Positions 20,801 to 32,455 of a stretch of DNA of 64,000 nucleotides are shown piece by piece (within the stretch, counting starts at the first letter, position 1; each line of letters starts with the position of its first letter). The notes below the pieces were generated by a model. That model was not told the DNA's origin and did no database searches. It saw only the letters and a list, made by a program, of their open reading frames with translations. The DNA is from Chrysoperla carnea. Lineage: Eukaryota; Arthropoda; Insecta; Neuroptera; Chrysopidae. A program made the position numbers and the translations under genes. The DNA lies in NCBI RefSeq assembly GCF_905475395.1, contig NC_058339.1, positions 9,742,001-9,806,000 on the forward strand, written 5' to 3'.

Positions 20801-23800
20801 GAAATTAAAGACACTAAAGAAGGCGCGCAATTCAAAACTGACGTTTTTATTGGAACAAACAACCTTTAAAAAAATATTTCAATTTGTCCAGACAAAAATA
20901 TATTATAGCTTTTAAAAACATTCGATAATTCAAAATTTGTCTGTGGGCTTGAGTCAGATGGAGAATATTTTTCGTATTATAAATTTCTGTTTTCACAACA
21001 AGAAATCGCCACAGGGTAGCGGTTGTATTAAAATCCATCATTTTTGAATCAACTACTTTTTTAAAAATTCTTTCGCCTATAGAATGCTACATTGTCAGCA
21101 AATAATTAACACATTAAAAAATAAATTTTGTTGATGACTACCAAAATAAATTTATAAATGATGTGTAAATACACCACTGAACATGACTTACCTTTATTGA
21201 ATATCTGTAATGTAAGTATGCAATAGTTATTTACGATACTAGTGAGATAAAAGCATTATAAACGTCCGCCTGAGAAATTTGCACAGAGTGTCACAGCACA
21301 AGTTAGACAATCACAGAGCTACGTTAATAATGCGTTATCACACGTATATCGTACAAAACTTTATCTAAGCCTCTAAAATGGGAAAATAAACGATAATTAT
21401 TATTTAAAATTTTTATTTTTTTATTATATTATTTTAATTTATTGAGAAAAATAGAAAATTAAAAAAGTTACTTTAGTAACTGAGTTCATTACCGGCCTAG
21501 TGCGGGAATGAATTCATTATCACACTAGAGCGGTAATGATTAACTATTTTTTTCCAAGCATACTGATTGAGAAAAGCACTTCTTTTCTCACGAACGTAGA
21601 TAAATAATTTAATTAGAACTAGATAAGACTATATAATGTTGGATGGATAATATTTTCAATATTCATCAACGGTTTATATTTATTAAAAATAAATTTTGAA
21701 AACTCGGCCAAATATGAACCGGAAAAAAATGCTTAGTAAAATTAAAAAACAAAATCAAATATTATTGTAATGATTGTATCCGTTTCATATTCTTCTTTCT
21801 GTTTGATAATAAATATGATAATTATAAAATTAATAATTGGAAAATGCATTACCTATGGTAAAAGTCTCTGCATCATTTAAAACCTTCGCAACCTGAGTCG
21901 TTGATGATGACGCCTGTTGTAAATTTGATATTCCATCGTTACCAACACAAGCACTTGGTGTAACATCAACCACACTCATAACACGCACTTTACTAGCATT
22001 ATCCCTTTTTATCCGTTGAGTACTACTATCACTTAAAACATGTTCATGTGTTTCTTCTACACTATCCATAATATCCTGAGTTGATACACCCACATCTTTT
22101 AAATTGGTTTTTTTTATATTCAACGTCCGATTATCGATTTCTTGAACTAAATTACTGTCATTTATCACAGCATCATCAACATTCACGTTTTGAGTTAATT
22201 CATTGGTTGCTGAAGACGATTGTATTGTTGTTGTTGAATCATCAACATTCACGTTTTGAGTCAATTCACTGGTTGCTGTAGATGATTTTATTGTTGTTGT
22301 TGCGTCTCTATCATTACTAATATTTGTTTTTTGGCCAGTTGTTGTACTTTCTATTGGCAGAGATGTATTTGATTCGTCAATTTGTTGACTTGACGGTGGA
22401 GTCACTTCTTCAATTTTAATAATACTTGTTTCTTGATTATTATCGCAGTCATTATTCACGATAATGACATCATTATCGCTATCACCAGGTACTAGGACTT
22501 CACTTTGTAAACAATTTTGTTGTGTTTGTTCTTCTATCACTACGTTAGTTGGTAGTGTAACTGAAAAAATATGTAAAATTTATATAAGCGTGAGATATCT
22601 AAATGTGGTGAGGCAGCTATTTGCCCTAATTTTTATCCGACTGCGCGAAGAAAAGGAATGTTATAGTGTTTATCAGTCTATATATATGTATGTATGTATG
22701 CATGTGTGTTCCCATGTGGCAAATCAGAGATCAAACGCGTGGGTCGATTTTGATGAATCTTACATCAATCGATTTGCCTAAATATTGCCAGAATCACTGA
22801 AGATATGGCAGTAATGAAAATTCGCGAAATATTTGACACAAGTGCAGAACGCGTGAGCAAATCCCTCATCTCGCGACTAAAGATTTCCAAACGAAGTGCT
22901 GACTAGTTAAATAATAATTTAGATATTTACTGATTAATTTACCTTGTTTAACGTTACGATGACTTTGTTCAACATCCTCTTCATCATCCAGAATAACAAT
23001 GACCGACGTTTTTGATTGAGTGGACGGCGGTATCAACGGTTTCGTAGTTTGTATTTGTTGAGTAAATGATGCTGGTGGAGGTAAAACATCAACAATTGAT
23101 GATGAAGATTTATGGCCACATTTATCACAACTACTTGATATAACACGTGTTATCACTTTTTCAGTCATTGATATCGATGCGTTTGATGTAATTACATTCA
23201 CGTCTTTCACTTCCATCTCATATGCTGGACTGTTGCCAGACGATCGATCAGAAAATATGCCTGCATCTATAGATTCTTGATGATCTTTATTTGTGTTTGT
23301 TATTAAATTTCTTGTTATTGGTGACCATGATGGTTGTTGATCATTACCATGTAAGTATGATGATAATGAGGTTGTACACTGCATTGATGTTGATTGATTA
23401 ATGTTATCTATTTGTTGAGTACTTGTTTGATGATGACTATTATCAATGTTCATCATACTATTAAACGATAATGTTAAATTGTATGTATCGTCATTAGGTC
23501 TGTTATAACTGATACTTCTATTCATTACTTGAACTTCTTGTTGAGGTTGTTGTCGTTCTAACGATTCATCTTCTTGTTTTGGTGATTGGACTTCGTCAGT
23601 GAGATCAACCACTTCGTATATATCGTCATGTGCCTAAATAATTACATCATTTTTAATTTATTATCTTTTAGACGAACAATAGTACAATTAAACTAAATAT
23701 CTAAAAGGAAAAAATTAATGCATCTTTGAAATTTTCCACAATTGTTTATAAGGGGGTTTTACACAGTTTTTTACAAATTACAAAAAAACTATGCATGGAT

Positions 23801-26800
23801 GGATATAAAGTGTTAATCTATCTCTTACCGTCTAGTATCACCCTAAATTGACTATTAAAGCAACCCAGAGAATTAGATTCAATTTAATCTCAGAACATGA
23901 TGCGCCCTACCAAAATCTGCATGTTAAGTTACTCACCATAATAGATTAAAATGCTCTACCCTGTGGATCAAGGGTTGCACGAACGGATCTATTAAGGATC
24001 GTCAACATTAAATTATGCTCTTAGAACATTAATAACGAAAACAAATATTATGTGTATTATCAAATTGACAGATCTCATCTGTCAAAAATTGTTAATGTCA
24101 AATTTATTAAATATTTATTTTCTTTAATCAATCTTTCAGATATAAAATGGAATTTATTATATACAAAATATTTTAATTCTGAACGTGAGCATGATTTAAC
24201 AAAATTTTGCCCGCATCAAGCGCTATGATCGACTCAGTTGATCGACCATACGGTGTGCTCTCTACTCAGCTTCCATAGTACAAACATCTGTATTACAAAC
24301 ACAAATTTTTATGTTTTTGAGTCATTTTTTCATTAAGGTAGTACCTACACGAAAGTGATATTCCAAGAATTTCTCAAAACTCAGAATATAAAATATTTAA
24401 TTCATAATACACTTGCTGTTAAAATTAGAAGATGATTTACCATGCCATACATGAGATATTAGCAATTAAAAGTGACGCAATTTGTACGTGTACATGGGAG
24501 AAATGTATAAAAATACACAAATTTACAAATATTATATTTATTTACCAATGAATGACGTCCACCATCTCTATGAAAAACTAATATAATGTAGAATACTATA
24601 TTTAGAAAATATATAAATAAAAATAAAAATTATTTACCATATAGTTTCGATAAAAAACTTAAATAAATAACTCGTTTTAGCGATGATTTTTGTGGAAAAG
24701 ATATGAAGACTAATGTTAAAGGCATATGTCATAGTGTGTGTGCTTATATGTATACTACAAACAGTAGTGAGGAACTACAGTCTTCTGAAAATAATATATG
24801 GTATATGTATAATAGTCATAGCACAGTCAATGCACTGAATGATAGTATTAGTCCAAAACTTTTTGACTGGACGGTCGCGGAGGAACTACCTTAAAAAATG
24901 GTTTTGTGTTGTATTCCTGACTGCAATTATAAAGGTGGAATGTCGAAAAGCGAGAACGAAGGCGTTACTTATCACGGATAAGTTGAAATAAAATCATATG
25001 ATTTTGAACAGCCATATTGTTTTCTTGTCAAATATTATATATAAACAGAGGCGGACTTACAATATTTAATATTTTTAATGCTATTTATGGGTTAAATTTT
25101 TTATCATTAAAACACGAAACTTTCATAATAGTATAGGAGCTCGCAACGTTTTCGAGAGAGAATTTTATTATTGCTGATTTTATGATATGTTGTTCCCCTT
25201 GCTCTTTCTGTTAGAGCTTGGGCGGTCTGGCTACCGGAAGTGGTTGCGTTTAGTACTGCGCAGCCTAAAAGTTATGAAAAATAAATGACATTTGTTGAAT
25301 ATATATCTTATGTTATGTCTTTTTGTCAAGCGTGGTACATGGCTGTGGCCGTTAAGGCGCTGGCTTAAAATATTTTAGTGATTATTAGTTCCGGGTTCGA
25401 ATCCCGCGGCAGTCACCAATTTTGTTTTTTTTCAATTTATTATAGTATTTCTATTGATTTTTTTAAATTTATTTAATTTATCTTATATTGAACGTTTCTT
25501 ATTTTATTTTTTGATAACTTTGTACGGTTTTAATTACGACTTAAATTTTTAAGGCCATATATAATAATAATAATAACAATAAAAATCGACCCATTCTTCT
25601 TTCTTTAAAAAATCATTGTGTCCCATTTCTGAACGCAAAGGGTAAAAAATTCTAAACTCAACCACCTCCTCTATTAAACAAATTCAACCAAATAATTAAA
25701 AATTTTTAAATTGTAAAATAGTCATAATTGATTAAGTATATCAGAAAAGGTGGCCATGATTTGTTTGACATTTACTGTTTTAAAGTTTTACAGAAATCTT
25801 TAATTTATGGTTCAAAATGATGATCATTTTGCACAATCTGTGATTATTATTTTGAACCATAAATTAAAGATTTCTGTAAAAATTTAAAATAGTAAATGTC
25901 AGATTTTTAATTTTTATTTTTTAAATATCTTTATAATTTATAGCTCATGTGTTATTCTGATGTATGAGCTATATTGCTGTGCAGTTCATTAAAAATCATT
26001 TGCTTGTTTTGACGTGAAAGCGTAACAAACAAACAAACAAACATCCTTATTTTCACATTTATAATATACAGGGATAGGGATTTAAAGGGATAGGGATAGA
26101 TGTATATAGGGATAGGGAAAAATACATTGAAATCGACATCAGGATACAGGTTTATTCTTTACAACGAATACAAATTGAAAAGAAAATAAAAAGTTTACTA
26201 ACCGGTGCTTCTGCTGGTGCATATTTCTCATCAAGAGAGAAGAATTTCTAAAAAGAAAAAACACATGATAAATATTTGTACAAATTTAGTTTGTAGAAAT
26301 AATAACTTACGTCAACAGCAAGATTTGTGTTAATTGGGGCAGTTAAAAAAAATAATGTTAAATTTGGTGGTATCGCAGAATTTTTAGGTCGTAACATTTC
26401 AAATAATTTATGTTTTCTAAAATTTGGCGGGGGTTTTAAACGTTCCACGGCACGTGCAGATATTTCACGTAATACCATTATATCTGAATACATTTTTTTC
26501 CATTGACGATAAAATAATATATATCGACAGTACGTTACACAATTTGTGTGTGCTTTTTCAAAATTTGCATTTTTTTCAACAAATCTAAAAAAAAAAAAAA
26601 TAATGTTACTTCAAACTTAATGAATCAAAAAACAAGGATACAAAATTTAATTAAATAGTTCTATAACCAAGTCATGATCATGTCTAATAGCTGTTTATTC
26701 TACAAAAATTTGCATATATAAAATTGATTAATTTACATCGAAACAATGTTCAAATAAGATAATTGAATAACAAATGCAAAAATCATTTTGCCCGGCAATG

Positions 26801-29800
26801 AACAAAGCAGAATATCGGTGAAGAACAGAATGTTTTTGGCATTTGAATATCGCCCTCAATAATATAGAATAATCATCAATTTTAAATTGGCTGCGCAATT
26901 AAATATTTCCCAGACCTGAAAGAGAACTCCACGGTTATGAAACTATTTTTATAGAGGAAAATAATAACAGCAGTTTTTGAAATTTCCAGCCGTTCTGCTT
27001 AGCTCCTAAACGGATGAACCTAATTTGATTTTTTGTTTGTTTGACAAGTATTTTAGTAGAGAATATTTTGAAAAATGAAGGAATTGAGTTGAAGTTCTAG
27101 AAATGATGGAAGGAGTTCAATGGGAATAATAGAACGACATTGTAATATACTTACTTGAACATATTTTCAAACATCAGTCGGCTAACTTTTAAACGTTGTA
27201 TACGTAATAGTGCATTTGTGATATAATCAACATTATTTGCTAAAAATTGACGTAACATAACTAAAAATTGATGTCGTACTTCATCCAAGCGATCCTTGTA
27301 CAGCAGTAATGCATTAACTCGTAAATCACAATACATTGCCAATAATTCACTCATATTGTGGTAATAGTCTTTTAGATCGACCCGTCTTTTAAACTACAAA
27401 CAAAATTATATTAAAACCAGAGTATTTGTTCACATATTACACTCGTCAACAAAATTTGATTTATTTAGTTTTCCGTCACATTGGTGCGATTAAACATTTC
27501 TTCATTTCTAAACTAAAAATCCGTTTTTTGTTATAAGCAAAATTCCGTAACACCACTATGAAATTCTTTTCTTATATGGAAATTGGAAGTCTTTCGATAT
27601 TTTTTGTTATTCGATATGATATTTCATATTTTCTAGTTATGATATGATATTTATTGTAGTTAATTCTATTTATATATTTATATGTGTCATTCTACGATAA
27701 GAGATATTTCTTGAATAAGAAAAACGCTACCATAAAAATTTTAGAATTTTAATGTAATTATAAAAGATTTTTGCTTATTTATGCACATCTGCAAAGTTAC
27801 GATTTCATTTTTTTGTTCGTTTTATAAGAGACCAGGAAAGATTGCAGTGTTTATATGCAGTAGTATCCTTTCTTATCGTAGAATGACCCATACATTACCT
27901 GTTTATTCTATTTCCTGGAAAAAATCAAAATGGCCTTTTAAGCAGAATTAATGGTATTTTCTGATGGCGCAAATTTTTTTATGAGAAAAAATTATTCACC
28001 AGTGAAACATGGCTTCCAATTTAGGGACAAAAACAAGAAGCGAATTTCTCAAATACATGACGTACTGAAGCCATTTTGCGCTCAAATTCGTATTCAGCAC
28101 GTCAAAAACTTAACAAAAAGTAAACTCATACTTCTGTGACAAAATTTGTGTTGACCAGTGTTATTTATTTAGCCTGTTAACGCCTATTAATATTAGTTTC
28201 GTATAGATTTTTACGAAAATATGAAAGTTTAAGAATAATCGAAATATGCAGATAGATTGAAAATTTTATGTTTAACAACTTTAATCCTATTTTAATACTC
28301 ACAATAGCTCGTTCTAAATCGGCAAAAACACGAATTGCATATCCAACATATTGACTCATCATACAAGCTGTGTGCGGTGCACGGAAAACGTTGTACACTT
28401 GAAATCTCGCCCTTCTAAACAATCATTAACAAGTTTGTTTTAAATGTGCACTCAACGGGGACCTTACAGAATCCATATAGTGGGGTAATATCATAGGATA
28501 GTCTATGAAATGAGCAACAATCAAATCATACTCAAAGGGGGCCATTGTGCAGGTGATGGGGTTTTATTTTAATTTGCAAATGCAAAAAAACTATCAAAGA
28601 ACTCCCAATAAAGGAAATAACGAGGAAGAGTCAGCTATCAAAGTTCATTACTTAAATACGGTAGATACCTACGAAATCGATTATTACGACTACCGATGAA
28701 TATTGGCCATAGAAAACGGTACAATATTTTGATTCTAAGAATTCGATATGTAATGAAGAGACATACAGTGTTTTACTTATTCGTTGTGTGCGTAGTCATG
28801 GTAGGGGCATTAAAATCGATGAAAGCGCTTCCAGTGAAAAATTTTGGCATCAAAGGAGGCTGTTATGACTAATTTGCAATTCTTTACATGTAAATGTTAT
28901 AGTGAATGTCAAATTAAAATTATTGAAAAACACTAATTAATGAAACTTAATGCATTAAAAATTTCTGAAAATAAGAAATCAAATTGTACAAATATTATTT
29001 TTTAAATGTAAATTATCATAATTATTTATTTAAATTTATTAAATTTTCAATGTAAATCATAAATGCAATCCATACAATTATATATGCATCCATACAATTC
29101 TAAAATTAAAGTAGTGTATCGATACCATGGAAACGCCTCCAATAAAACTCACACACGGGGCGAATATGTGATAGAGAATTGTCAAGAGCTTTTAGTGTGA
29201 CACCCTGTATAACCTCAAATATATCTCAATTTGGGACCATTGATCCTATTCAAAGCTATTTCTCCTATAGATTCTGTAAGGTTCCTATACATATGCGACG
29301 ATACCCACTTTATGTATTTTTGCATCTCACTATCTAACAAACTTGGATTTTGATTAACTTTTGCTTCAACGACGTTCACAAATTCTTCTTGCCATTTCTT
29401 CCATTCAAGTATATCGGGTGATTGAGATGCATCTAAAAATTCCATGAATACAAGAATTTTATTCGTAGAGTATAAAACAATGTTAAGTTCAAGCTTAAAT
29501 TCAGGAATCTTTTATCGTTATGATGGGTCTGTTGGCGTTGGCGTATTTAAGAAAGAAATAACTATAAATCAAGCATTATTTATGTTTGTTATTCAAAATT
29601 TAAGAACTACCGAAGCCATCAATTGGAATAATTCACTTAAAAAAGTAAATGTTTATATATTGGAATGTTTACTTTGAATGAATATGACTATAAACTTGTA
29701 AACCTGAACATAGAAATAGAAAATTCCAAATTTTAATTAATATTTAATGCATAAAAAATATTTGTTTTAGATCAAATATTATTGAACACAACAACTAATA

Positions 29801-29874
29801 TTGATATTATTAATAATATTCAAAATATGAATTTAGTATTTACCTGAAATTTGGATTGTATTTGTTATATCCAT
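17831..29874 (-). CDS. Large uncharacterised Ser/Thr/Asn-rich, SIM-containing protein (zinc-knuckle C-terminal form)
   Basis: Not recognised. Coding exons by phase: 29874-29844 (starts MDITNTIQIS), 29432 to an unresolved donor, 28414-28303, 27393-27155, 26584-26311, 26247-26203, 23633-22943, 22560-21853, and 20331-17831 (stop TAA). About 1,600 residues. Exons up to 26203 encode a helical, non-repetitive region (for example FRAPHTACMMSQYVGYAIRV, YCDLRVNALLLYKDRLDEV, ERLKPPPNFRKHKLFEML). The rest is disordered and rich in S, T, N, D and Q. Three hydrophobic-acidic cores resemble SUMO-interaction motifs: VVDLTDE, VIVILDDEEDVE and DNDVIIVNND; IIKIEEVTP fits a SUMO-acceptor consensus. The last exon has a His run, a basic KKDKKKRKRK stretch likely to be a nuclear signal, and a terminal CPLCGSTNTEDCVC knuckle. 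The donor of the second exon is unclear: phase requires two leftover bases before 28414, and a transposon end abuts it. Exon phases support the rest. Confidence 0.65.
20419..20575. mobile_element. Small inverted-repeat MITE
   Basis: The arms 'aattaatgtatctttgaaat' (from 20419) and 'atttcaaaaatgcattaatt' (to 20540) are inverted, with a GC-richer loop 'ctctccgaggcgtaactagc' between them. A half copy, in inverted orientation to the right arm, is at 23686-23742. Intronic. Confidence 0.55.
21487..21538. repeat. 52-bp imperfect palindrome
   Basis: 'cattaccggcctagtgcggg' is followed by the centre AATGAATTCATT and then the inverse 'cactagagcggtaatg'. A strong cruciform or hairpin, with a second small palindrome (AGTTACTTTAGTAACT) just upstream. 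It lies in the intron between the exons at 20331 and 21853. Confidence 0.6.
24897..24980 (+). pseudogene. THAP-type zinc finger N-terminal fragment
   Basis: A 27-codon ORF (MVLCCIPDCNYKGGMSKSEN and on to VTYH, then stop) has the Cys spacing and the 'CxPxC' start of THAP (C2CH) DNA-binding domains found in P-element-like transposases and their derivatives. It stops just where the conserved RFP segment should begin. Probably a transposon remnant inside an intron of the 17831-29874 gene. Confidence 0.4.
25340..25415 (+). repeat. tRNA-derived sequence (Leu/Ser-like), pseudogene or SINE head
   Basis: A perfect B box GGTTCGAATCC (25395-25405), a 'TGGCCGTTAAGGCG' D-arm like class II tRNAs but about five bases short, and a pairable acceptor (TGGCTGT with GCAGTCA, two G-U pairs). 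The anticodon stem does not pair and the variable arm is scrambled, so it is not a working tRNA. Confidence 0.5.
25767..25900. mobile_element. Near-perfect 52-bp inverted repeat, 30-bp loop
   Basis: Arm 25767-25818 begins 'gacatttactgttttaaagt' and ends 'ggttcaaaat'; arm 25849-25900 is its inverse, with about three mismatches. The high arm identity suggests a fairly young fold-back element. It lies in the intron between 23633 and 26203. Confidence 0.75.
26023..26118. repeat. Simple repeats: (AAAC)n and GGGATA minisatellite
   Basis: 'aacaaacaaacaaacaaac' near 26023 is followed by scattered GGGATA/AGGGATAGG units at 26071-26118. This is unlike the usual insect telomere unit TTAGG. Confidence 0.6.
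27000..27080. repeat. Fragment of the dispersed 'cctaaacggatgaacc' repeat
   Basis: 'cctaaacggatgaacctaat' followed by 'gattttttgtttgtttgaca' and 'tagagaatatt'. Third copy of the repeat body at 4190 and 13230; intronic. Confidence 0.55.
28440..29210. mobile_element. Probable inserted element between two exons of the 17831-29874 gene
   Basis: The right flank carries 'gtgacaccctgtataac' (about 29199-29215), a sequence typical of insect transposon edges and seen again near 49227, immediately next to the second coding exon of the gene. The left part contains a 26-codon minus-strand ORF (MAPFEYDLIVAHFIDYP...) ending at GTAAGG near 28480. That ORF looks exon-like, but its phase does not fit the exon at 28414. 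Limits are approximate. Confidence 0.35.
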
Positions 29875-30294
29875 TTTACCGAACAGTAGATTTAAAATAA
29901 AAAATTTTACTATCACAAACAAATATTAATTAATTAAAAGATATATTCTTATTTATACACAAACACATATTTAATAGATTTTTTTTTTAGTTATGTTTTT
30001 AAACTAAATCATAAGTTTTTAAAAACATTTTATTAAAACAAAATGTCGCATTACATTAATTATATCGTAAGGGCCATAGAGTATGTACGAATGCTTTTTT
30101 CGAATCATTGCCAACATAAAATTTTATATCATTTGTCATTGTTAACATCTCAAACTTATGGTTTTTAATTAAAATATATTTAATGTTAAAATCCTTTAAT
30201 ATTTTTGATTTTACCATTTTTAATAAACTTTTTAACATTAAATATATTAACTTAACACATATTAATCATCATTTTGGTTGTTATTATCAAAGAA

Positions 30295-31369
30295 TATAAG
30301 ATAGAGGAGAGGCTCCCATTACAGGCAATGTTAAAAATGAATATACGAGTTTCAACGCCTCTAGTGATTGTGTCAGTCATAAAAATGTAAAACACATCAA
30401 ACCAAATAATTTAAATAATCATTAATAATTAGTCTTTTGACTGTCCGAAACAAAAGGTAATCACTTTTCAAAATGAAAAGGTATATTGACAGAACAAAGA
30501 TTAATTAAGTTAACGTAAATTAACGTAATTGATGGATGGTCCCTAGCTCATTAAATTGAATTTAAATTTGAAAATAGAAATGTGCCAAAACTAATTGATC
30601 AAGAAAAATTGAAATTTATAAACTTTATTCCATTCAATACCAAAGAAAAATATATTTTCTATTAATACAGTAGTATATATACTTTATTACTTTGATACAA
30701 ACACTAGATGGCATTCGTATTCGTGTCTGTATTGGCGAACGAAATTACCTAGAGATGGCTCTGGTGTGAATGCAATATGGCCGATATAGAGGATTTTCGT
30801 TCAAATTGTCAAAATAAATTTTTGCATTTTTTTTGTTTATTTGTTTTTTTAACATGGAGAAAGCCCTGGATATTAATATTGGTGATATATTTTATCTACT
30901 TGGTGGATCAGTAAGGCCGTTGATGGAAGGAGAGGCCCTTTCTCGTTCCAAAAACTTGTTTTTCTGTGGTATCCAATCGAAGCAAAATAATTGTTTGTTA
31001 ATCAAATCTTCATGTTTGCAAACGTCGAACATCACCGAGAAACCTCATGAGATCTAAATCAAAGTGTTTGTAGCCAATGACAACAAAAAAATCGAATGCT
31101 ATTGTTCTTGCAAAGCGGGCGCGGGAAGCAAGTGCAAGCATCTTTTTGCGACATTGTGCGACAACTGACGCCTGTAGATCTTGTTTTCCCACACTGGGGA
31201 ACACCACAACGTTTTTCATTTTTGATAATTTCCATCTCAACAACAAAAACATTCAGCACTTGTATAGCTGTCAAAACTCAAAATCCTCTATAATAGTTTC
31301 ACTAATCCTCGCTGCGCGGCGCCACCGTATCTTGCGATCGCGAATAGGAGACCTCTCCTCTAACTTATA
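30295..31369. mobile_element. DNA transposon remnant with about 25-bp terminal inverted repeats
   Basis: The left end 'tataagatagaggagaggct' (30295 on) and right end 'cctctcctctaacttata' (to 31369) are inverted copies with a few mismatches. A second inner inverted pair ('atagaggattttcgt' near 30787, 'aaaatcctctata' near 31280) brackets the SWIM pseudogene. No clear target-site duplication was seen. Confidence 0.5.
30854..31168 (+). pseudogene. Broken SWIM zinc-finger ORF
   Basis: One frame runs from ATG 30854 (MEKALDINIGDIFYLLGG...) to TAA at 31055-31057 (after EKPHEI). It then continues in the same frame through KVFVANDNKKIE and CYCSCKAGAGSKCKH (31097-31141) to a TGA at 31166. CxC...CxH with the K-A-G-x-G spacing is the SWIM zinc finger, which is common in MULE-type transposases and in multicopy insect genes. 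The in-frame stop and short tail show it is dead. The transposon ends around it favour a mobile origin. Confidence 0.65.
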
Positions 31370-31564
31370 CTCTATGGTTATTATGTGTTTGAAATATTTC
31401 GCCATGTCCCACTAAAAATTCTGATGCATCTTTTTTTATGATTATAGGTAGAATACGAGTATTCAAGGGCTCTGTATATGTATGTCAAATCGTTCACCAT
31501 CTTTGTGCTAATGTCAAATAGACGAAATCTGACCAAATACTATTTTTAATTAAAGCCATACAAG

Positions 31565-31640
31565 ATTCAACGGACCCAAGATCCAATTGACCTATGTTGC
31601 TCATTTACGAACTCGACCTCATGTTTTACGCCCTTGGCTC
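31565..31640 (-). repeat. Fragment of the dispersed 680-bp repeat family
   Basis: 'cggacccaagatccaattga' and 'ttgctcatttacgaactcga' match the internal part of the copy at 62489-63163. Confidence 0.65.
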
Positions 31641-32169
31641 CTGTCTGTTGAATAAAAGTTTTCTTTTAAAAGTATTTATAAGTTAATCTTGTTATGAACT
31701 GTAAGAAAAATTTAAAAAAATAATAATTAACGTATTTAAATAATTAAAAACGTTAAATTTATTAAATAAAAATAAATATTTATTTGTTTCAGATTAAACA
31801 ATGAGTACAAAACATTGATAATATTTAATACTTATTTTGTCGCTTTCTAGGCAAGCTAATATAAAATACATAAATAATAAAATAAAAGCACTTGTAAAAC
31901 TTATAAATAGATAAACGAATACAATTAAACATGTTAAGAGCAGTTAGAGGAATACAGTGCCATTTGCTTTTTTACAATTTAAAACTAATAAAATTTATTT
32001 ATTCCATGTACCATACATGAACAATAGGAAATATTTATGAAATTTAAATTTGGTTCAAATCTTTTTTTCCGTAACATTATTGGCTGGACTTTTGAACTAA
32101 ACGATTGTTTTAGTAATTAATATCTTTTTAATTACTTAAAATTAATTAATAAAAAACAGTTGCAATTAT

Positions 32170-32290
32170 TATTGGCTGCGAGGCAGAGAGGGAAGAACGT
32201 CTATTAGTTCTGTCTTTTTCTCTGCGGTCTAGAATTAAATTATTACGTTTCCTATATGTGTGTCTATGTCTATACAGCTCTATGGTATTA
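32170..32290. repeat. Short dispersed repeat (copy 1)
   Basis: 'tattggctgcgaggcagaga' ... 'agttctgtctttttctctgc'. The same arrangement recurs at 45386-45478. The halves are partly inverted (gcagagag / ctctgc). No coding content. Confidence 0.5.
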
Positions 32291-32336
32291 TGATCTCTAT
32301 GGTGATGATATGAAAATTAACTTTGAATGTTTATGT

Positions 32337-32342
32337 TTTATT
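32337..32342 (-). terminator. Poly(A) signal AATAAA of the repeat-protein gene
   Basis: AATAAA on the minus strand about 115 bases past the stop codon at 32456, the expected place for 3' end processing. Confidence 0.55.
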
Positions 32343-32455
32343 TAGTAAGAGTGAACTTCTTAAAATAGATAATTAATAATTTGTAGTTTTACTTTCATTT
32401 TCTATTGTTCATCATAACTAAATTTAATAAATTTTTATTATTACTTTTAAACATC

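Noticed and set aside
25340..25415. A functional tRNA-Leu gene
   Set aside because: The D-arm is short, the anticodon stem does not pair and the variable arm is disordered.
26071..26118. Interstitial telomere repeat
   Set aside because: The unit is GGGATA, not the insect TTAGG, and the run is short and irregular.
28440..28560. The ORF MAPFEYDLIVAHFIDYP... as an exon of the large gene
   Set aside because: Its GTAAGG donor leaves phase 0, whereas the exon at 28414 needs two carried bases; only an unnatural frame would be open. Treated as part of an inserted element.
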